Shown here: piece by piece, positions 50,069 through 58,835 of the stretch | How the letters are laid out: every line of letters starts with the position of its first letter | How positions within the stretch are numbered: the stretch's first letter is position 1 | Source: Serratia proteamaculans | Lineage (GTDB): Bacteria > Pseudomonadota > Gammaproteobacteria > Enterobacterales > Enterobacteriaceae | NCBI RefSeq assembly: GCF_013337185.1 | Contig: NZ_SWDE01000001.1 | Span: 2,046,001 to 2,110,000, forward strand | Length of the DNA: 64,000 nucleotides | Reading direction: 5' to 3' | Translations under genes and position numbers: made by a program | Notes under the pieces: model-generated | Databases searched by the model: none | The model's input: the letters and a program-made list of their open reading frames with translations, nothing else | What the model was told of the DNA's origin: nothing

Positions 50069-52681
50069 ATGCGCAGACTGCCTTTCCTTGCCGGTGCACG
50101 TGGGCGCCTGCTGATGTTCAACCTGTTGGTGGTGGCGGTGACGCTGATGGTCAGCGGTGTGGCGATCGTCGGTTTTAACCATGCGGGCAAGCTGCAGGAA
50201 CAGGTTCAGGCGCAAACGCTAAATGAGATGAACGGCAGCATGGCGCTGAGTCGGGATACCTCGAATGTGGCGACCGCCGCCATTCGACTCTCGCAGGTGG
50301 TGGGCGCGCTGGAGTATCAGAGCGAGTCAGCCCGGCTCAAGCAAACCCAGCTGGCGCTGCAGGCCTCTCTGGGCCGACTGGCGGCTGCTCCGCTGGCACA
50401 TAGCGAGCCGGAGCTGGTTCAACGCATCATCAGCCGCAGCAACGCGTTGGAAACCAGCGTGACCCGCATGCTGGATCTCGGCCACGCGCGGCATCTGCAA
50501 CGCAATATCCTGCTCAGTGGGCTGTATCAGGCGCAGAGCACGCTGCGGCATATCGCCAACCTCAATCAGCGTAACAATCTGGGCCAGCCATCGCTGCCGC
50601 TGCTAAGCCAGATCGACCGACTGCTGGCGATCGCCATTCAAACCCCGACGCCCAAGGCCGCCGCCCAGCAACTCGACAGCGTGATGGCCTACTGGCCGCA
50701 GCACAGCCCGGATGCCCTGGTCGACGAGAAAATGCGCCAGTTTCGCGACAGCGAGCAACGCCTGCTGCCCGAAACGCTGGAACTGGAGCAAAGCGATCTG
50801 GCGCTGGCCTATTACACCTACCATATCAAAGCCTTGGTGGCGATGCTCAACGACGACATCAATCTTTACGTGCAGAAGGTGGCGGACGAATCGGAGCTGC
50901 GCACCCATCAAACCCATCGTGAGCTCAGCTCCATCAGTTGGTTTATCGGCCTGTTCGCCCTGCTGGCACTGGTGATTACCGGTTTTGCCGGGTGGTATAT
51001 CTACCGCAATCTCGGATCGAACCTGACGGCAATCGCCGGTGCCATGACGCGATTGGCACGGGGTGAGCGTGAGGTCAGCGTACCGGCACTGCAACGCCGT
51101 GACGAACTGGGCGAGTTGGCGCGGGCATTCAACGTCTTTGCGCGCAACACCGCCTCACTGGAACAGACCTCACGCCTGTTGAAAGAAAAAAGCACCCAGT
51201 TGGAAACCACCTTTCTGGCAATGCGCGACGGCTTTGCACTGTTTGATAACGACGGCCAACTGGTGGTGTGGAACCCGCAATATCCGCTGCTGCTGGGGCT
51301 AAACGAACACCAGTTGCACCGTGGCCAGCACTACCGCGAATTACTGCAACACGTGACGCCCCCGGCGGGTCAGCGTTGGGAGGCAGTGCTGGCCAACCTG
51401 TCCAGTGAACTGCCGCAGCCGCAGGAACTGCGCCTGAGCGATGGTCGCACCGTCGAACTGCGCTTCAGCCCGGTGCCCAATCGCGGCGTAGTTAACGTGG
51501 TGCTGGAGCGCACCGAGCGTAAAGCACTGGAAGAAGCGCTGCTGCACAGCCAGAAAATGAAGGCGGTCGGTCAACTCACCGGCGGCCTGGCGCATGATTT
51601 TAACAACCTGCTGGCGGTGATTATCGGCAGCCTGGAACTGACCACCCAACAAACCCAGGACGCCCAAACCGAACAGCGCATTGCCCGGGCGCTGAAGGCC
51701 GCCGAACGCGGCGCGCAGCTTACCCAGCGGCTGCTGGCATTTTCGCGTAAACAGGCGTTGCATCCGCAGGCCATCCAGCTACAGACGCTGGTAGAAAACC
51801 TGCAGGAGTTGCTGCGCCATTCACTGCCCACGACGTTGTCGCTAAGCATTGAGTCTCAGCGGTCCGGCTGGCCGGCGTGGGTCGATGCCAATCAGTTGGA
51901 GAACGCGCTGATCAATCTGGTGGTCAACGCCCGGGATGCCATGGAAGGCCGTAGCGGCGTGGTTAAGATCCGCATCTACAACCAACGTGTGGTACGCAGC
52001 GGTGGCAAGAAACAGGACATGGTGACGCTGGAGGTGATCGACACCGGCTGCGGCATGTCGGAGGAAGTAAAAACGCAGGTGTTCGAGCCATTCTTTACCA
52101 CCAAGGCGGTGGGCAGCGGCAGCGGTCTGGGGCTGTCGATGGTTTACGGCTTTGTTCGCCAGTCAGGCGGCCGGGTGCAGATTGAAACCGCACCGGGCGA
52201 AGGCACTCTGGTGCGTCTGCAACTGCCGCGCGCCCCGGCACCGGCAGTCGCGCAAGCGGTGCCCCAACCACTCGAAGAAAGCGACGGCACCGACAGCCTG
52301 GTGTTGGTGCTGGAAGATGAAAATGACGTGCGTCATACGCTGTGCGAACACCTGCATCAGCTCGGCTACCTGACGCTGGACTGCGCGGACAGCAGTGAGG
52401 CATTGGCGCTACTGCGTCAGACGCCGGATATTGGGGTTCTGATAAGTGACCTGATGCTGCCGGGCGAACTGGACGGCGTGCAGGTGATTGGGCTGGCCCG
52501 AGAGATTAATCCGCGCCTTACCGCGCTGCTGATCAGCGGCCAGGATATACGTCGCCACCACGAAGACACGCTGCCCAATGTGGAACTGCTGCGCAAGCCT
52601 TTCAGCCAGCGGCAACTGGCGTTGGCACTGCAACGGGCACGCCGCTCAAACGCGGCCGCTGACGCAATTCGGAGGGAATGA
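50069..52681 (+). CDS. Hybrid sensor histidine kinase of the sugar locus
   Basis: An 870-residue inner-membrane kinase. Order: TM1 (about 13-36); a helical periplasmic sensor (about 37-288); TM2 (about 289-312); HAMP (about 312-364); a PAS-like domain (about 372-490); HisKA with GGLAHDFNNLL and phosphorylatable His509; HATPase with NLVVNARDAME, DTGCGMS and GSGLGLSMVYGF; and a C-terminal receiver (about 745-865) with D794 in LISDLMLPG. The HDFNN H-box belongs to the HPK4-like class. No Hpt domain is encoded here. The partner is probably the regulator at 42893, on the far side of the operon. Confidence 0.92.
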   Translation: MRRLPFLAGARGRLLMFNLLVVAVTLMVSGVAIVGFNHAGKLQEQVQAQTLNEMNGSMALSRDTSNVATAAIRLSQVVGALEYQSESARLKQTQLALQASLGRLAAAPLAHSEPELVQRIISRSNALETSVTRMLDLGHARHLQRNILLSGLYQAQSTLRHIANLNQRNNLGQPSLPLLSQIDRLLAIAIQTPTPKAAAQQLDSVMAYWPQHSPDALVDEKMRQFRDSEQRLLPETLELEQSDLALAYYTYHIKALVAMLNDDINLYVQKVADESELRTHQTHRELSSISWFIGLFALLALVITGFAGWYIYRNLGSNLTAIAGAMTRLARGEREVSVPALQRRDELGELARAFNVFARNTASLEQTSRLLKEKSTQLETTFLAMRDGFALFDNDGQLVVWNPQYPLLLGLNEHQLHRGQHYRELLQHVTPPAGQRWEAVLANLSSELPQPQELRLSDGRTVELRFSPVPNRGVVNVVLERTERKALEEALLHSQKMKAVGQLTGGLAHDFNNLLAVIIGSLELTTQQTQDAQTEQRIARALKAAERGAQLTQRLLAFSRKQALHPQAIQLQTLVENLQELLRHSLPTTLSLSIESQRSGWPAWVDANQLENALINLVVNARDAMEGRSGVVKIRIYNQRVVRSGGKKQDMVTLEVIDTGCGMSEEVKTQVFEPFFTTKAVGSGSGLGLSMVYGFVRQSGGRVQIETAPGEGTLVRLQLPRAPAPAVAQAVPQPLEESDGTDSLVLVLEDENDVRHTLCEHLHQLGYLTLDCADSSEALALLRQTPDIGVLISDLMLPGELDGVQVIGLAREINPRLTALLISGQDIRRHHEDTLPNVELLRKPFSQRQLALALQRARRSNAAADAIRRE

Positions 52682-52769
52682 GGCGATTTTTCGCCCCTGA
52701 TTCGTTATTATGCCGCCCTGCTTTTGATGAATAAGCGTGCCAGATGCACGCCCAGCCAGGGATAACATT

Positions 52770-53681
52770 ATGCTGTGGTTTAAGAATTTGATGGTTTACC
52801 GTTTGAGCCGCGAAGTGGCGTTAAACGCGGATGAAATGGAAAAACAACTCAGCGCTTTTGCTTTCACCCCGTGCGGCAGCCAGGACATGGCGAAAACCGG
52901 CTGGGTTTCTCCAATGGGTTCCCACAGCGAGTCACTGACACACGCGGTTAACGGCCAGATCGTTATCTGCGCGCGCAAGGAAGAAAAAATCCTGCCGTCG
53001 CCGGTCATCAAACAAGAGTTGCAGGCCAAGATTGAACGCCTGGAAGGTGAACAGCACCGCAAGCTGAAGAAAACCGAGAAAGACGCGCTGAAAGACGAAG
53101 TGCTGCATAGCCTGTTGCCGCGCGCCTTCAGCCGCTTTAACCAGACTTTTATGTGGATCGACACGGTTAACGACCTGATTATGGTTGATGCCGCCAGCGC
53201 CAAACGCGCGGAAGACACTCTGGCGCTGCTGCGCAAAAGCCTGGGTTCACTGCCGGTAGTGCCCTTGACCATGGAAAGCCCGATCGAACTGACGCTGACC
53301 GAATGGGTACGTTCCGGTGAACTGCCGGCCGGCTTTATCATTCAGGACGAAGCGGAGCTGAAGGCGATTCTGGAAGACGGCGGCGTGATCCGTTGCAAGA
53401 AACAGAACCTGATCAGCGATGAGATTGCGGTGCATATCGAAGCCGGCAAGCTGGTGACCAAGCTGGCGGTGGACTGGCAGGAGCGCATTCAGCTGGTGCT
53501 GGCAGACGACGGTTCACTGAAGCGTTTGAAGTTCGCCGATACGCTGCGCGAGCAGAACGACGATATCGATCGTGACGACTTTGCCCAGCGTTTTGACGCC
53601 GACTTTATCCTGATGACCAGTGAACTGGCGGCGTTGATCAAGAACACCATCGAAGCTCTGGGTGGCGAAGCTCAGCGTTAA
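52770..53681 (+). CDS. rdgC: Recombination-associated protein RdgC
   Basis: A ring-shaped DNA-binding protein that limits RecA access to DNA. The 303 residues equal E. coli RdgC and are highly similar: [15 protein letters not shown] at the start, [27 protein letters not shown] (about 33-59), and [17 protein letters not shown] near the end. The start at 52770 follows the family; 11 codons of open frame upstream are not used. In E. coli its neighbour is mak, which here lies on the far side of the inserted sugar locus. Confidence 0.97.
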   Translation: MLWFKNLMVYRLSREVALNADEMEKQLSAFAFTPCGSQDMAKTGWVSPMGSHSESLTHAVNGQIVICARKEEKILPSPVIKQELQAKIERLEGEQHRKLKKTEKDALKDEVLHSLLPRAFSRFNQTFMWIDTVNDLIMVDAASAKRAEDTLALLRKSLGSLPVVPLTMESPIELTLTEWVRSGELPAGFIIQDEAELKAILEDGGVIRCKKQNLISDEIAVHIEAGKLVTKLAVDWQERIQLVLADDGSLKRLKFADTLREQNDDIDRDDFAQRFDADFILMTSELAALIKNTIEALGGEAQR

Positions 53682-53686
53682 TCGCC

Positions 53687-53710
53687 AAAGGCGCAAACTA
53701 TTGCGCCTTT
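53687..53710 (+). terminator. Terminator-like stem after rdgC
   Basis: AAAGGCGCAA / TTGCGCCTTT form a perfect 10-bp stem with an ACTA loop, 5 bases after the rdgC stop. The T residues are in the stem itself; only GCTAAAC follows. Confidence 0.6.
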
Positions 53711-53725
53711 GCTAAACACATCGCA

Positions 53726-53848
53726 TACCCAAATTAATTGGAGTTGCAGCTAGGCGGCAAGTGCGGGAATCCCCAGGAGCTTACTCAAGTAAGTGACTGG
53801 GGTGAGTGCACGCGGCCAACAACGCTGCAGCTTCAAGTAAGAAGGGGA
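53726..53848. repeat. ERIC element between rdgC and ppnP
   Basis: A ~123-base palindromic repeat sharing core and ends with the element at 47262: GAATCCCCAGGAGCTTAC and AAGTAAGTGACTGGGG match the ERIC consensus closely (closer than the first copy). It lies between two convergent genes, a neutral location. Confidence 0.92.
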
Positions 53849-53852
53849 TGGA

Positions 53853-54143
53853 TTACTTACTTAAATAACGGCACAGATAGGCGGTCGCGTCGGCCACTTG
53901 CAGGTTGAACTCACTGTGGGCCGGTACGAAGAATTTCTCCCCTGGCGTAAACACCTGCCAGTCCGGCGAGCCCGGCAGCAACACTCTCAACGCTCCGGTA
54001 ATCACGGTCATTTCTTCCGGCTGGGCAGTGCTGAAGGTGTATTCACCCTCTTCCATAACACCGACGCTGGTAAGACCGATGCTGCTACTATCGAAACCGA
54101 TAGACTTCACTTTTCCAGCAAAATACTCGTTCACTTTCAGCAT
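53853..54143 (-). CDS. ppnP: Pyrimidine/purine nucleoside phosphorylase PpnP
   Basis: A small cupin-fold enzyme (96 residues; formerly YaiE) that phosphorolyses several nucleosides. Near-identical blocks to E. coli include [13 protein letters not shown] (about 4-16), [23 protein letters not shown] (about 26-48) and [21 protein letters not shown] at the end. The start MLKVNEYF aligns with E. coli MLQSNEYF. It lies between convergent rdgC and aroM in the order of E. coli. Confidence 0.95.
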   Translation of the reverse strand: MLKVNEYFAGKVKSIGFDSSSIGLTSVGVMEEGEYTFSTAQPEEMTVITGALRVLLPGSPDWQVFTPGEKFFVPAHSEFNLQVADATAYLCRYLSK

Positions 54144-54353
54144 AACTGTCACCCGCGTAATCAACTTTATGGGAAATCCATATTGGGGGATTGCGGTTGA
54201 TCTGTCACTGGTTTTTCTCGCGAAATGCGATCGTGGCGCAGAGTAAAACGCTGCCGAGCGGTTGACCTTCAGCCTGCCGTTCTGGGCCCACGCCCAAAAG
54301 CGCGCAGCGCGGCCCCTGACAGACCGCCATATGAGATTTTATTGGCTTTTTAA

Positions 54354-55031
54354 TCAGTCAATTAGCTCAGCGGCCAGCTTGGCCACCAGCGCATTGGACA
54401 ACAGCACCGGTATTTCAAGCCGTGCCTGCAGGAAATCACGATGCTGCCGGTGATAACCAATGCAGTCGAGCACCACCACCTGCGCGCCCTGCCGCTGTAA
54501 CTCGCATGCGGCCAACTCCAGCACCGCGTCATCCGCCAAATAAGGGCTGGCGACGGCAAAACAGGGGGGCGTCGCCAGTAACTGCCACTTGCCCGCCTGC
54601 TGGCTGATTTGCTCCGCCACCGGCACCACAATGCCGACCCGATGTTGGCTGACAATGGCAGAAATCAGCGGTGGAATAATGCGGTCCGGCTCCAGCAACA
54701 GCGCCTGTTGTGCATGCAACTGGCCAAACTCTCCGGTGCACAACAGCAGGATCACCTCACAGCCCTCCGCCTCCAACTCATTGATTTTCTGCTGCAACCC
54801 CTGCTCGACCCGTGTTGCCGCCAATCTCACCTGTGTACCGTCCAGCAGGCGTGAAACCAGCACCTTCTCTCCGGCCTGCGGTGTATAACGCTCGTCAATC
54901 TGGCTGGCATTCAGCCCGTCCAGCAACCCGACATGCCTCACCTGTTCCGCAGGCAGATAGGCAGACAGCAACGGCATAATGTCGTTGCGCGGTGCCTGAC
55001 CAATAGTCAGCGTGGCAAATGAGGCATTCAT
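54354..55031 (-). CDS. aroM: AroM family protein
   Basis: A 225-residue cytoplasmic protein. The family start FATLTIGQAPRNDIMP (about 5-20) and the CTGEFGQL (about 98-105) and VLDCIGYH (about 187-194) cysteine-containing stretches recall the Asp/Glu racemase-like fold, with two cysteines in loop positions. No function is established; in E. coli aroM is in the aroL operon under TyrR. Here it starts 4 bases after the DUF1177 gene and ends the OPT-DUF1177-AroM run, so its true partners may be those genes rather than shikimate enzymes. Confidence 0.88.
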   Translation of the reverse strand: MNASFATLTIGQAPRNDIMPLLSAYLPAEQVRHVGLLDGLNASQIDERYTPQAGEKVLVSRLLDGTQVRLAATRVEQGLQQKINELEAEGCEVILLLCTGEFGQLHAQQALLLEPDRIIPPLISAIVSQHRVGIVVPVAEQISQQAGKWQLLATPPCFAVASPYLADDAVLELAACELQRQGAQVVVLDCIGYHRQHRDFLQARLEIPVLLSNALVAKLAAELID

Positions 55032-55035
55032 TCGG

Positions 55036-55965
55036 TTATTTCCTTTTTTGCAGGTGACTCAGGCTGCCGTACAGCGCCAGCAACTGCGCGTACTCATCGG
55101 CTTGATAAAAATGACAGCTACCGCGCCCAAACTCTTTCGCCACTTCCACCGCAAACTTGACGGTTAGCGCAATATCCACTTCATGGCTGGCGCCGGTACC
55201 GCAGCCCGGCACGACTGACTCGGTGCAGATTGCCACACCGACCACCGGCGCAGACGTTGCGGTGGAGGGTTGCAGAATGCTGTTCAGATGGTGTACCCCG
55301 TTGCCGTAAAGAGTAATGTCCTGGGTGGTGATCGGGAAGGTCACCGCCGGGCGGCCGCTGGTCATCTCCATAATCCGCAGCAGATCTTCTGCCACCCGCA
55401 GGATGTAGCCTTCTTTCACCGTCGGTGACAACGCATAACCTTTGTGGTTGATGATGCGGTTGCCCTTGGTGGTGTCGATGGACAAAATCGCATCGGCCTC
55501 CGGCACCACTTCATTATCGTTCATCGTCACGTCGTCGATCGGCGAATCCATAAAGTCGACCGGGTCGTGCGGACGGGTTGGCGCATCAGGACAAATATGG
55601 GTGGTGATGATCACATCGCCCGCCAATACATCGCCCTTGCGCTGCATTTCCGCCAGCTTCAGCGCACTGGCAATCGCGGCTATCGCCCCGTCACCGTCGG
55701 ACACCAGGCCAATACGCGTTGGCCGCGCACCAATACCGCCCAAGCGGCCGATAATGCCCAACGTCGGTGCATCCCCACCCTGACTTTTACCGGCGCTGCC
55801 GGGGATCTCAATGCGCACGAAGTCGGTCGCCCCCTTCGGCCCGCTGGCACGCAGCGTGCTGGCGCGGATACCGGGATAGGACGTGAATAGATCGACCACC
55901 TGCTGACCGTTCACATAAGCATTATCAATTAATTCAAAAACCTGCAGCGTTTGTTGCAAACTCAT
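55036..55965 (-). CDS. DUF1177 family protein
   Basis: A 309-residue protein recognised as DUF1177; no function is known to me. Some features recall metallopeptidase/deacylase folds (M20/M42-like): DGDGAIAAIASALKLAEMQRKGDVLAGDVIITTHICPDAPT (about 98-138), then DDVTMNDNEVVPEADAILSIDTTKGNRII with several possible metal ligands. That is an impression from pattern only. It has no signal peptide, so it is cytoplasmic. It lies 32 bases after the OPT transporter and 4 before aroM, suggesting that it acts on the imported compound. Confidence 0.8.
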   Translation of the reverse strand: MSLQQTLQVFELIDNAYVNGQQVVDLFTSYPGIRASTLRASGPKGATDFVRIEIPGSAGKSQGGDAPTLGIIGRLGGIGARPTRIGLVSDGDGAIAAIASALKLAEMQRKGDVLAGDVIITTHICPDAPTRPHDPVDFMDSPIDDVTMNDNEVVPEADAILSIDTTKGNRIINHKGYALSPTVKEGYILRVAEDLLRIMEMTSGRPAVTFPITTQDITLYGNGVHHLNSILQPSTATSAPVVGVAICTESVVPGCGTGASHEVDIALTVKFAVEVAKEFGRGSCHFYQADEYAQLLALYGSLSHLQKRK

Positions 55966-55997
55966 AATCGGCTGACCTCACAATTTAACCGGGTGGG

Positions 55998-57563
55998 TTA
56001 TTTCCCTTTGCTGGAAAAAATGGAATTGAAAAAGCTGTACAGCGCGTCACCGGCGATAAAACCGGCCGCCATGATTTCCATCGGCGTGCGCCCCTTGTCA
56101 CCCCAACGGCGAATAATCAGGATGCGCAGCGCGATACCGACGATCACCGCCCAACCTGCCAACGCGTTGTTGATTAACAGACCGGTGGCCAACAGCACGC
56201 CGAGCTGACGCTTGGGCCCGCCAATCAACTGCACGATGGCACCGGGCACCGCCCAGATAAGCAGACTGTAGGCAATGCCGGGCTGTGCCCCCGCCTCGAT
56301 GGTTTTGGCGTACACTCGCGCCACCGGTGGGATCAGGTCCTGCAGGAAGTAGCTGGTATAAGCGAAGTACACCACCGGGATGGCGATGACAAAGGCGATC
56401 AGCGCGGCAAATAGCTGAATGCGGCGGCCCAACAGCTCCTGTTGCAGATCTTTGCCGTAGCCGCGCAGAATGAAGCCGGCTTTCAGATCAAAGCCCATAT
56501 CGGCAAACGCCGGGCCGGTAGCCGCGGTAAACCCGGTCAGCACACACAGCGCCAGCGGTGGGAAACCAATCAGGATGCCGATAATCAACGTAATCAGCGC
56601 CACCGCAAAAGCCGGGAACCAGCCGGAGTGCATCGCGGCGATGCCGACGATAAGTTCATGCACAAAGGCGGCAAACGCGGCGTAAATCACAAACAGCACC
56701 AGCATGCCCAGCGACATTTCGCTGTACAGCCCACCGGCCAACGCCAGCAGTGCGGCAATAACGATATAGCCCACCGCGCCCAACCCCAGCGCTTTGCGCA
56801 CTTCACTGTCGGCCTGACTATAACCGCCGGTGTCCGCGCGCTTGCTGCGGATCACCTGAACCACCTGGATCAACGCCACCAGCCCGGCGCCGACCATCAC
56901 TCCGTGAGGAATGAAATGTGCATTGATATCAAAACCTGCCATGGGTTCAGCGTAGGCTCGCAACAACAGGCCGACACCAAACATGCCCAAGGCCCAGATA
57001 TTGCCAATAAACGCAGTGCCGAAGGCCGCCATCGGGATTTTAAGCATCGAACCGGCGACACCGACCGCTACCCCCACCACCAGCAGCCAGGCTTGTTTAC
57101 CGCCCCGGTCACCGGCCTTAATGGCTTCCGCCGCCGCGACGCCCGGTGGCCAGGCATTGGCCGCAGGAAAGATTTTGGTGTCGAACATGCGATACAGCAG
57201 GTAGGCGTCGAGCAACATCGCAGCCGCCACCCCGCAAAACATTGGCAGGATCAGCTGTGGTTGCCCCATCACATAAGGCACGGCAATCGGCATCAGCAGT
57301 GAGTTGGCAGCGCCAAAAGTGGCGGAAGAGATCACCGTTTGTGCCAGGTTTTGCGTATGTACCGAGCGGTAACGCTGGAACATTTGCAGTGGAATGCGCG
57401 CCAACAACATGGCGAGCAACGCGCCAATAATCGACGTGTTGGGCGTCACACCCAGCGTAGTGATCAACTGCACGCCGATAATCGCGCCGACGATGGACAG
57501 CAGCACCATCACCAGCAGAGTACCGATATCTTTCAAAGGATTTATGCTGCTATTTGGTTTCAT
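55998..57563 (-). CDS. OPT family (oligopeptide-type) transporter
   Basis: A 521-residue inner-membrane protein with about 12-14 hydrophobic segments. The pattern AQTVISSATFGAANSLLMPIAVPYVMGQ, YRMFDTKIFPAANAWPPGVAAAEAIKAGDRGGKQ and ILGGPKRQ-like glycine loops is that of bacterial OPT-superfamily members, which take up peptides or metal chelates. The start MKPNSSINPLKD is supported by AGGGA about 10 bases upstream; the frame is open to 57626 but crosses the operator. It is the first gene of the operon. Confidence 0.85.
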   Translation of the reverse strand: MKPNSSINPLKDIGTLLVMVLLSIVGAIIGVQLITTLGVTPNTSIIGALLAMLLARIPLQMFQRYRSVHTQNLAQTVISSATFGAANSLLMPIAVPYVMGQPQLILPMFCGVAAAMLLDAYLLYRMFDTKIFPAANAWPPGVAAAEAIKAGDRGGKQAWLLVVGVAVGVAGSMLKIPMAAFGTAFIGNIWALGMFGVGLLLRAYAEPMAGFDINAHFIPHGVMVGAGLVALIQVVQVIRSKRADTGGYSQADSEVRKALGLGAVGYIVIAALLALAGGLYSEMSLGMLVLFVIYAAFAAFVHELIVGIAAMHSGWFPAFAVALITLIIGILIGFPPLALCVLTGFTAATGPAFADMGFDLKAGFILRGYGKDLQQELLGRRIQLFAALIAFVIAIPVVYFAYTSYFLQDLIPPVARVYAKTIEAGAQPGIAYSLLIWAVPGAIVQLIGGPKRQLGVLLATGLLINNALAGWAVIVGIALRILIIRRWGDKGRTPMEIMAAGFIAGDALYSFFNSIFSSKGK

Positions 57564-57621
57564 AGTTTTAATTTCCCTGAATATTCCCTGGCGTCTGGCA
57601 ACGTTAATTTCGGCATGAGGC

Positions 57622-57658
57622 GGCACTCACAGTTCCGAATATTGGAACTGTGAGTGCC
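57622..57658. promoter_or_regulatory. Large perfect inverted repeat upstream of the OPT operon (IclR-type operator)
   Basis: GGCACTCACAGTTCC and GGAACTGTGAGTGCC are exact 15-base reverse complements around GAATATT. The inner part, GTTCC-N7-GGAAC, recurs ahead of the iclR-type gene at 58543. It lies 59 bases before the OPT start, a good position for repression or roadblock. Confidence 0.85.
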
Positions 57659-57758
57659 ATTAAGTATTTATTGCCCATAAATCCAAGATAGATAATTAAG
57701 AAATTCCCTGGTGTTAGTTTTCGTTAATTATCAGTTACTGGCAGATTGTTGCGGTGTG

Positions 57759-58532
57759 TTATTTGATCTGTTGCCAATAATCATCACCGAGTTTTTCCGC
57801 CAATTGCCGGGATACTGTCATTAATGCTTCCAGCACACCGGGTGAAAATGGCTGTTCTTCTGCCTGCGTAGGAAAAGACAAGCACAGACCGACCGTCTCA
57901 TTGCGGTGTTTGTTGGTCACCGTGGTCGCCAACGAACTGATGCCCTGCAGCGTCTCGTTACGCGCCAGAGACCAGCCCTGCTGGCGAACCCGTGCCAGCT
58001 TACTCAACAATTCCTCCAGCGTTTGCGGAGCATTGGGTGAAGCCGCGCGGTAGCCTGAGGCAAAACGCGCTGTCACCTGCTCATCACTGTCACGCGCCAG
58101 TATCGCCCGGCCTACCGAGGTTTCCGCCACCGGTGAGCGGCTGCCCGCCGGCGTCACCACCTGGAGAAAATGGCGACCGGGGAACATGCGCATCACCATG
58201 ATTTCCTGCGCCTCCAGCACCGAAACGTAACCCGTGCAGTTGGTCTGTTGGCTGAGCTGCACCATACTGGCCGCCACGCTGTCGACCAACGGCGACGATA
58301 AATAGTGGCTGGAGACCGATAGCAGCAAACGACCGATTTTATACAGCTTGCTGTCAGGATCTCGCTCCAGCATGCCCTCATTTTCCATGGTCTGTAACAG
58401 GCGAGAGGCGGTGCTTTTTGGCAGCGCCAATTGACTCACCACATCACTGAATGAAATACCGGCCTGGCCGTGCATCATTCGCTGTTGTGAAAATAACTTT
58501 AATACCGCAGCAGCATTTTCCAGAGTTGTCAT
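57759..58532 (-). CDS. IclR family transcriptional regulator
   Basis: A 257-residue regulator with an N-terminal winged helix (about 5-65; FSDVVSQLALPKSTASRLLQTMENEGML) and a C-terminal effector-binding domain (about 75-250; RSPVAETSVGRAILA and RQQGWSLARNETLQGISSLATTV are typical). It is transcribed in the same direction as, and just upstream of, the OPT-DUF1177-AroM genes (195 bases apart). A GTTCC-N7-GGAAC site 11 bases before its own start suggests autoregulation. Confidence 0.92.
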   Translation of the reverse strand: MTTLENAAAVLKLFSQQRMMHGQAGISFSDVVSQLALPKSTASRLLQTMENEGMLERDPDSKLYKIGRLLLSVSSHYLSSPLVDSVAASMVQLSQQTNCTGYVSVLEAQEIMVMRMFPGRHFLQVVTPAGSRSPVAETSVGRAILARDSDEQVTARFASGYRAASPNAPQTLEELLSKLARVRQQGWSLARNETLQGISSLATTVTNKHRNETVGLCLSFPTQAEEQPFSPGVLEALMTVSRQLAEKLGDDYWQQIK

Positions 58533-58542
58533 CGCACGCCTT

Positions 58543-58559
58543 GTTCCACTATATGGAAC
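58543..58559. promoter_or_regulatory. Second copy of the IclR-type operator core
   Basis: GTTCC-ACTATAT-GGAAC, with the same arms and spacing as the core of the repeat at 57622-57658. A further half (GTTCC) follows 4 bases later. It lies 11-27 bases before the iclR-type start. Confidence 0.75.
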
Positions 58560-58799
58560 TCAGTTCCTGTTTGATAATTAGAAACTAAAACTCGGACAAC
58601 TTATCGTCAAGCAGTTTATTTTTTATCCCGCCGATTAATAGCAGCGGATGATGCTTTGCTAAATTAAATGCAACGGCGAACGCGGATGAAATAGACCTAT
58701 TATCACGCAGTTATTCGAGCGTAGAGGTATAAATCAGCATGTCATGCTAATTTATCGTTATCGCGTGAGGTAATTAAAGCCGTAAGCGGAATGAATAAA
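58560..58799. other. Gene-free stretch between the iclR-type gene and yaiA
   Basis: Part of a 303-base gap. It is AT-rich, presumably holding the iclR-type promoter, but I see no clear -10/-35 pair, RNA gene or repeat apart from the operator at its left edge and the yaiA terminator at its right edge. Confidence 0.4.
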
Positions 58800-58822
58800 G
58801 AAACCGGCCTGACGCCGGTTTC
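58800..58822 (-). terminator. Rho-independent terminator after yaiA
   Basis: GAAACCGGC / GCCGGTTTC form a 9-bp stem with a 5-base loop, followed on the minus strand by TTTATT. Confidence 0.75.
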
Positions 58823-58835
58823 AGAGGGATAGTAT

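Noticed and set aside
47262-53848. The two related ~125-base palindromic repeats, considered as CRISPR-like or insertion-sequence ends
   Set aside because: They are single copies about 6.5 kb apart with the ERIC consensus core and no spacers, transposase or target duplications that I can see.
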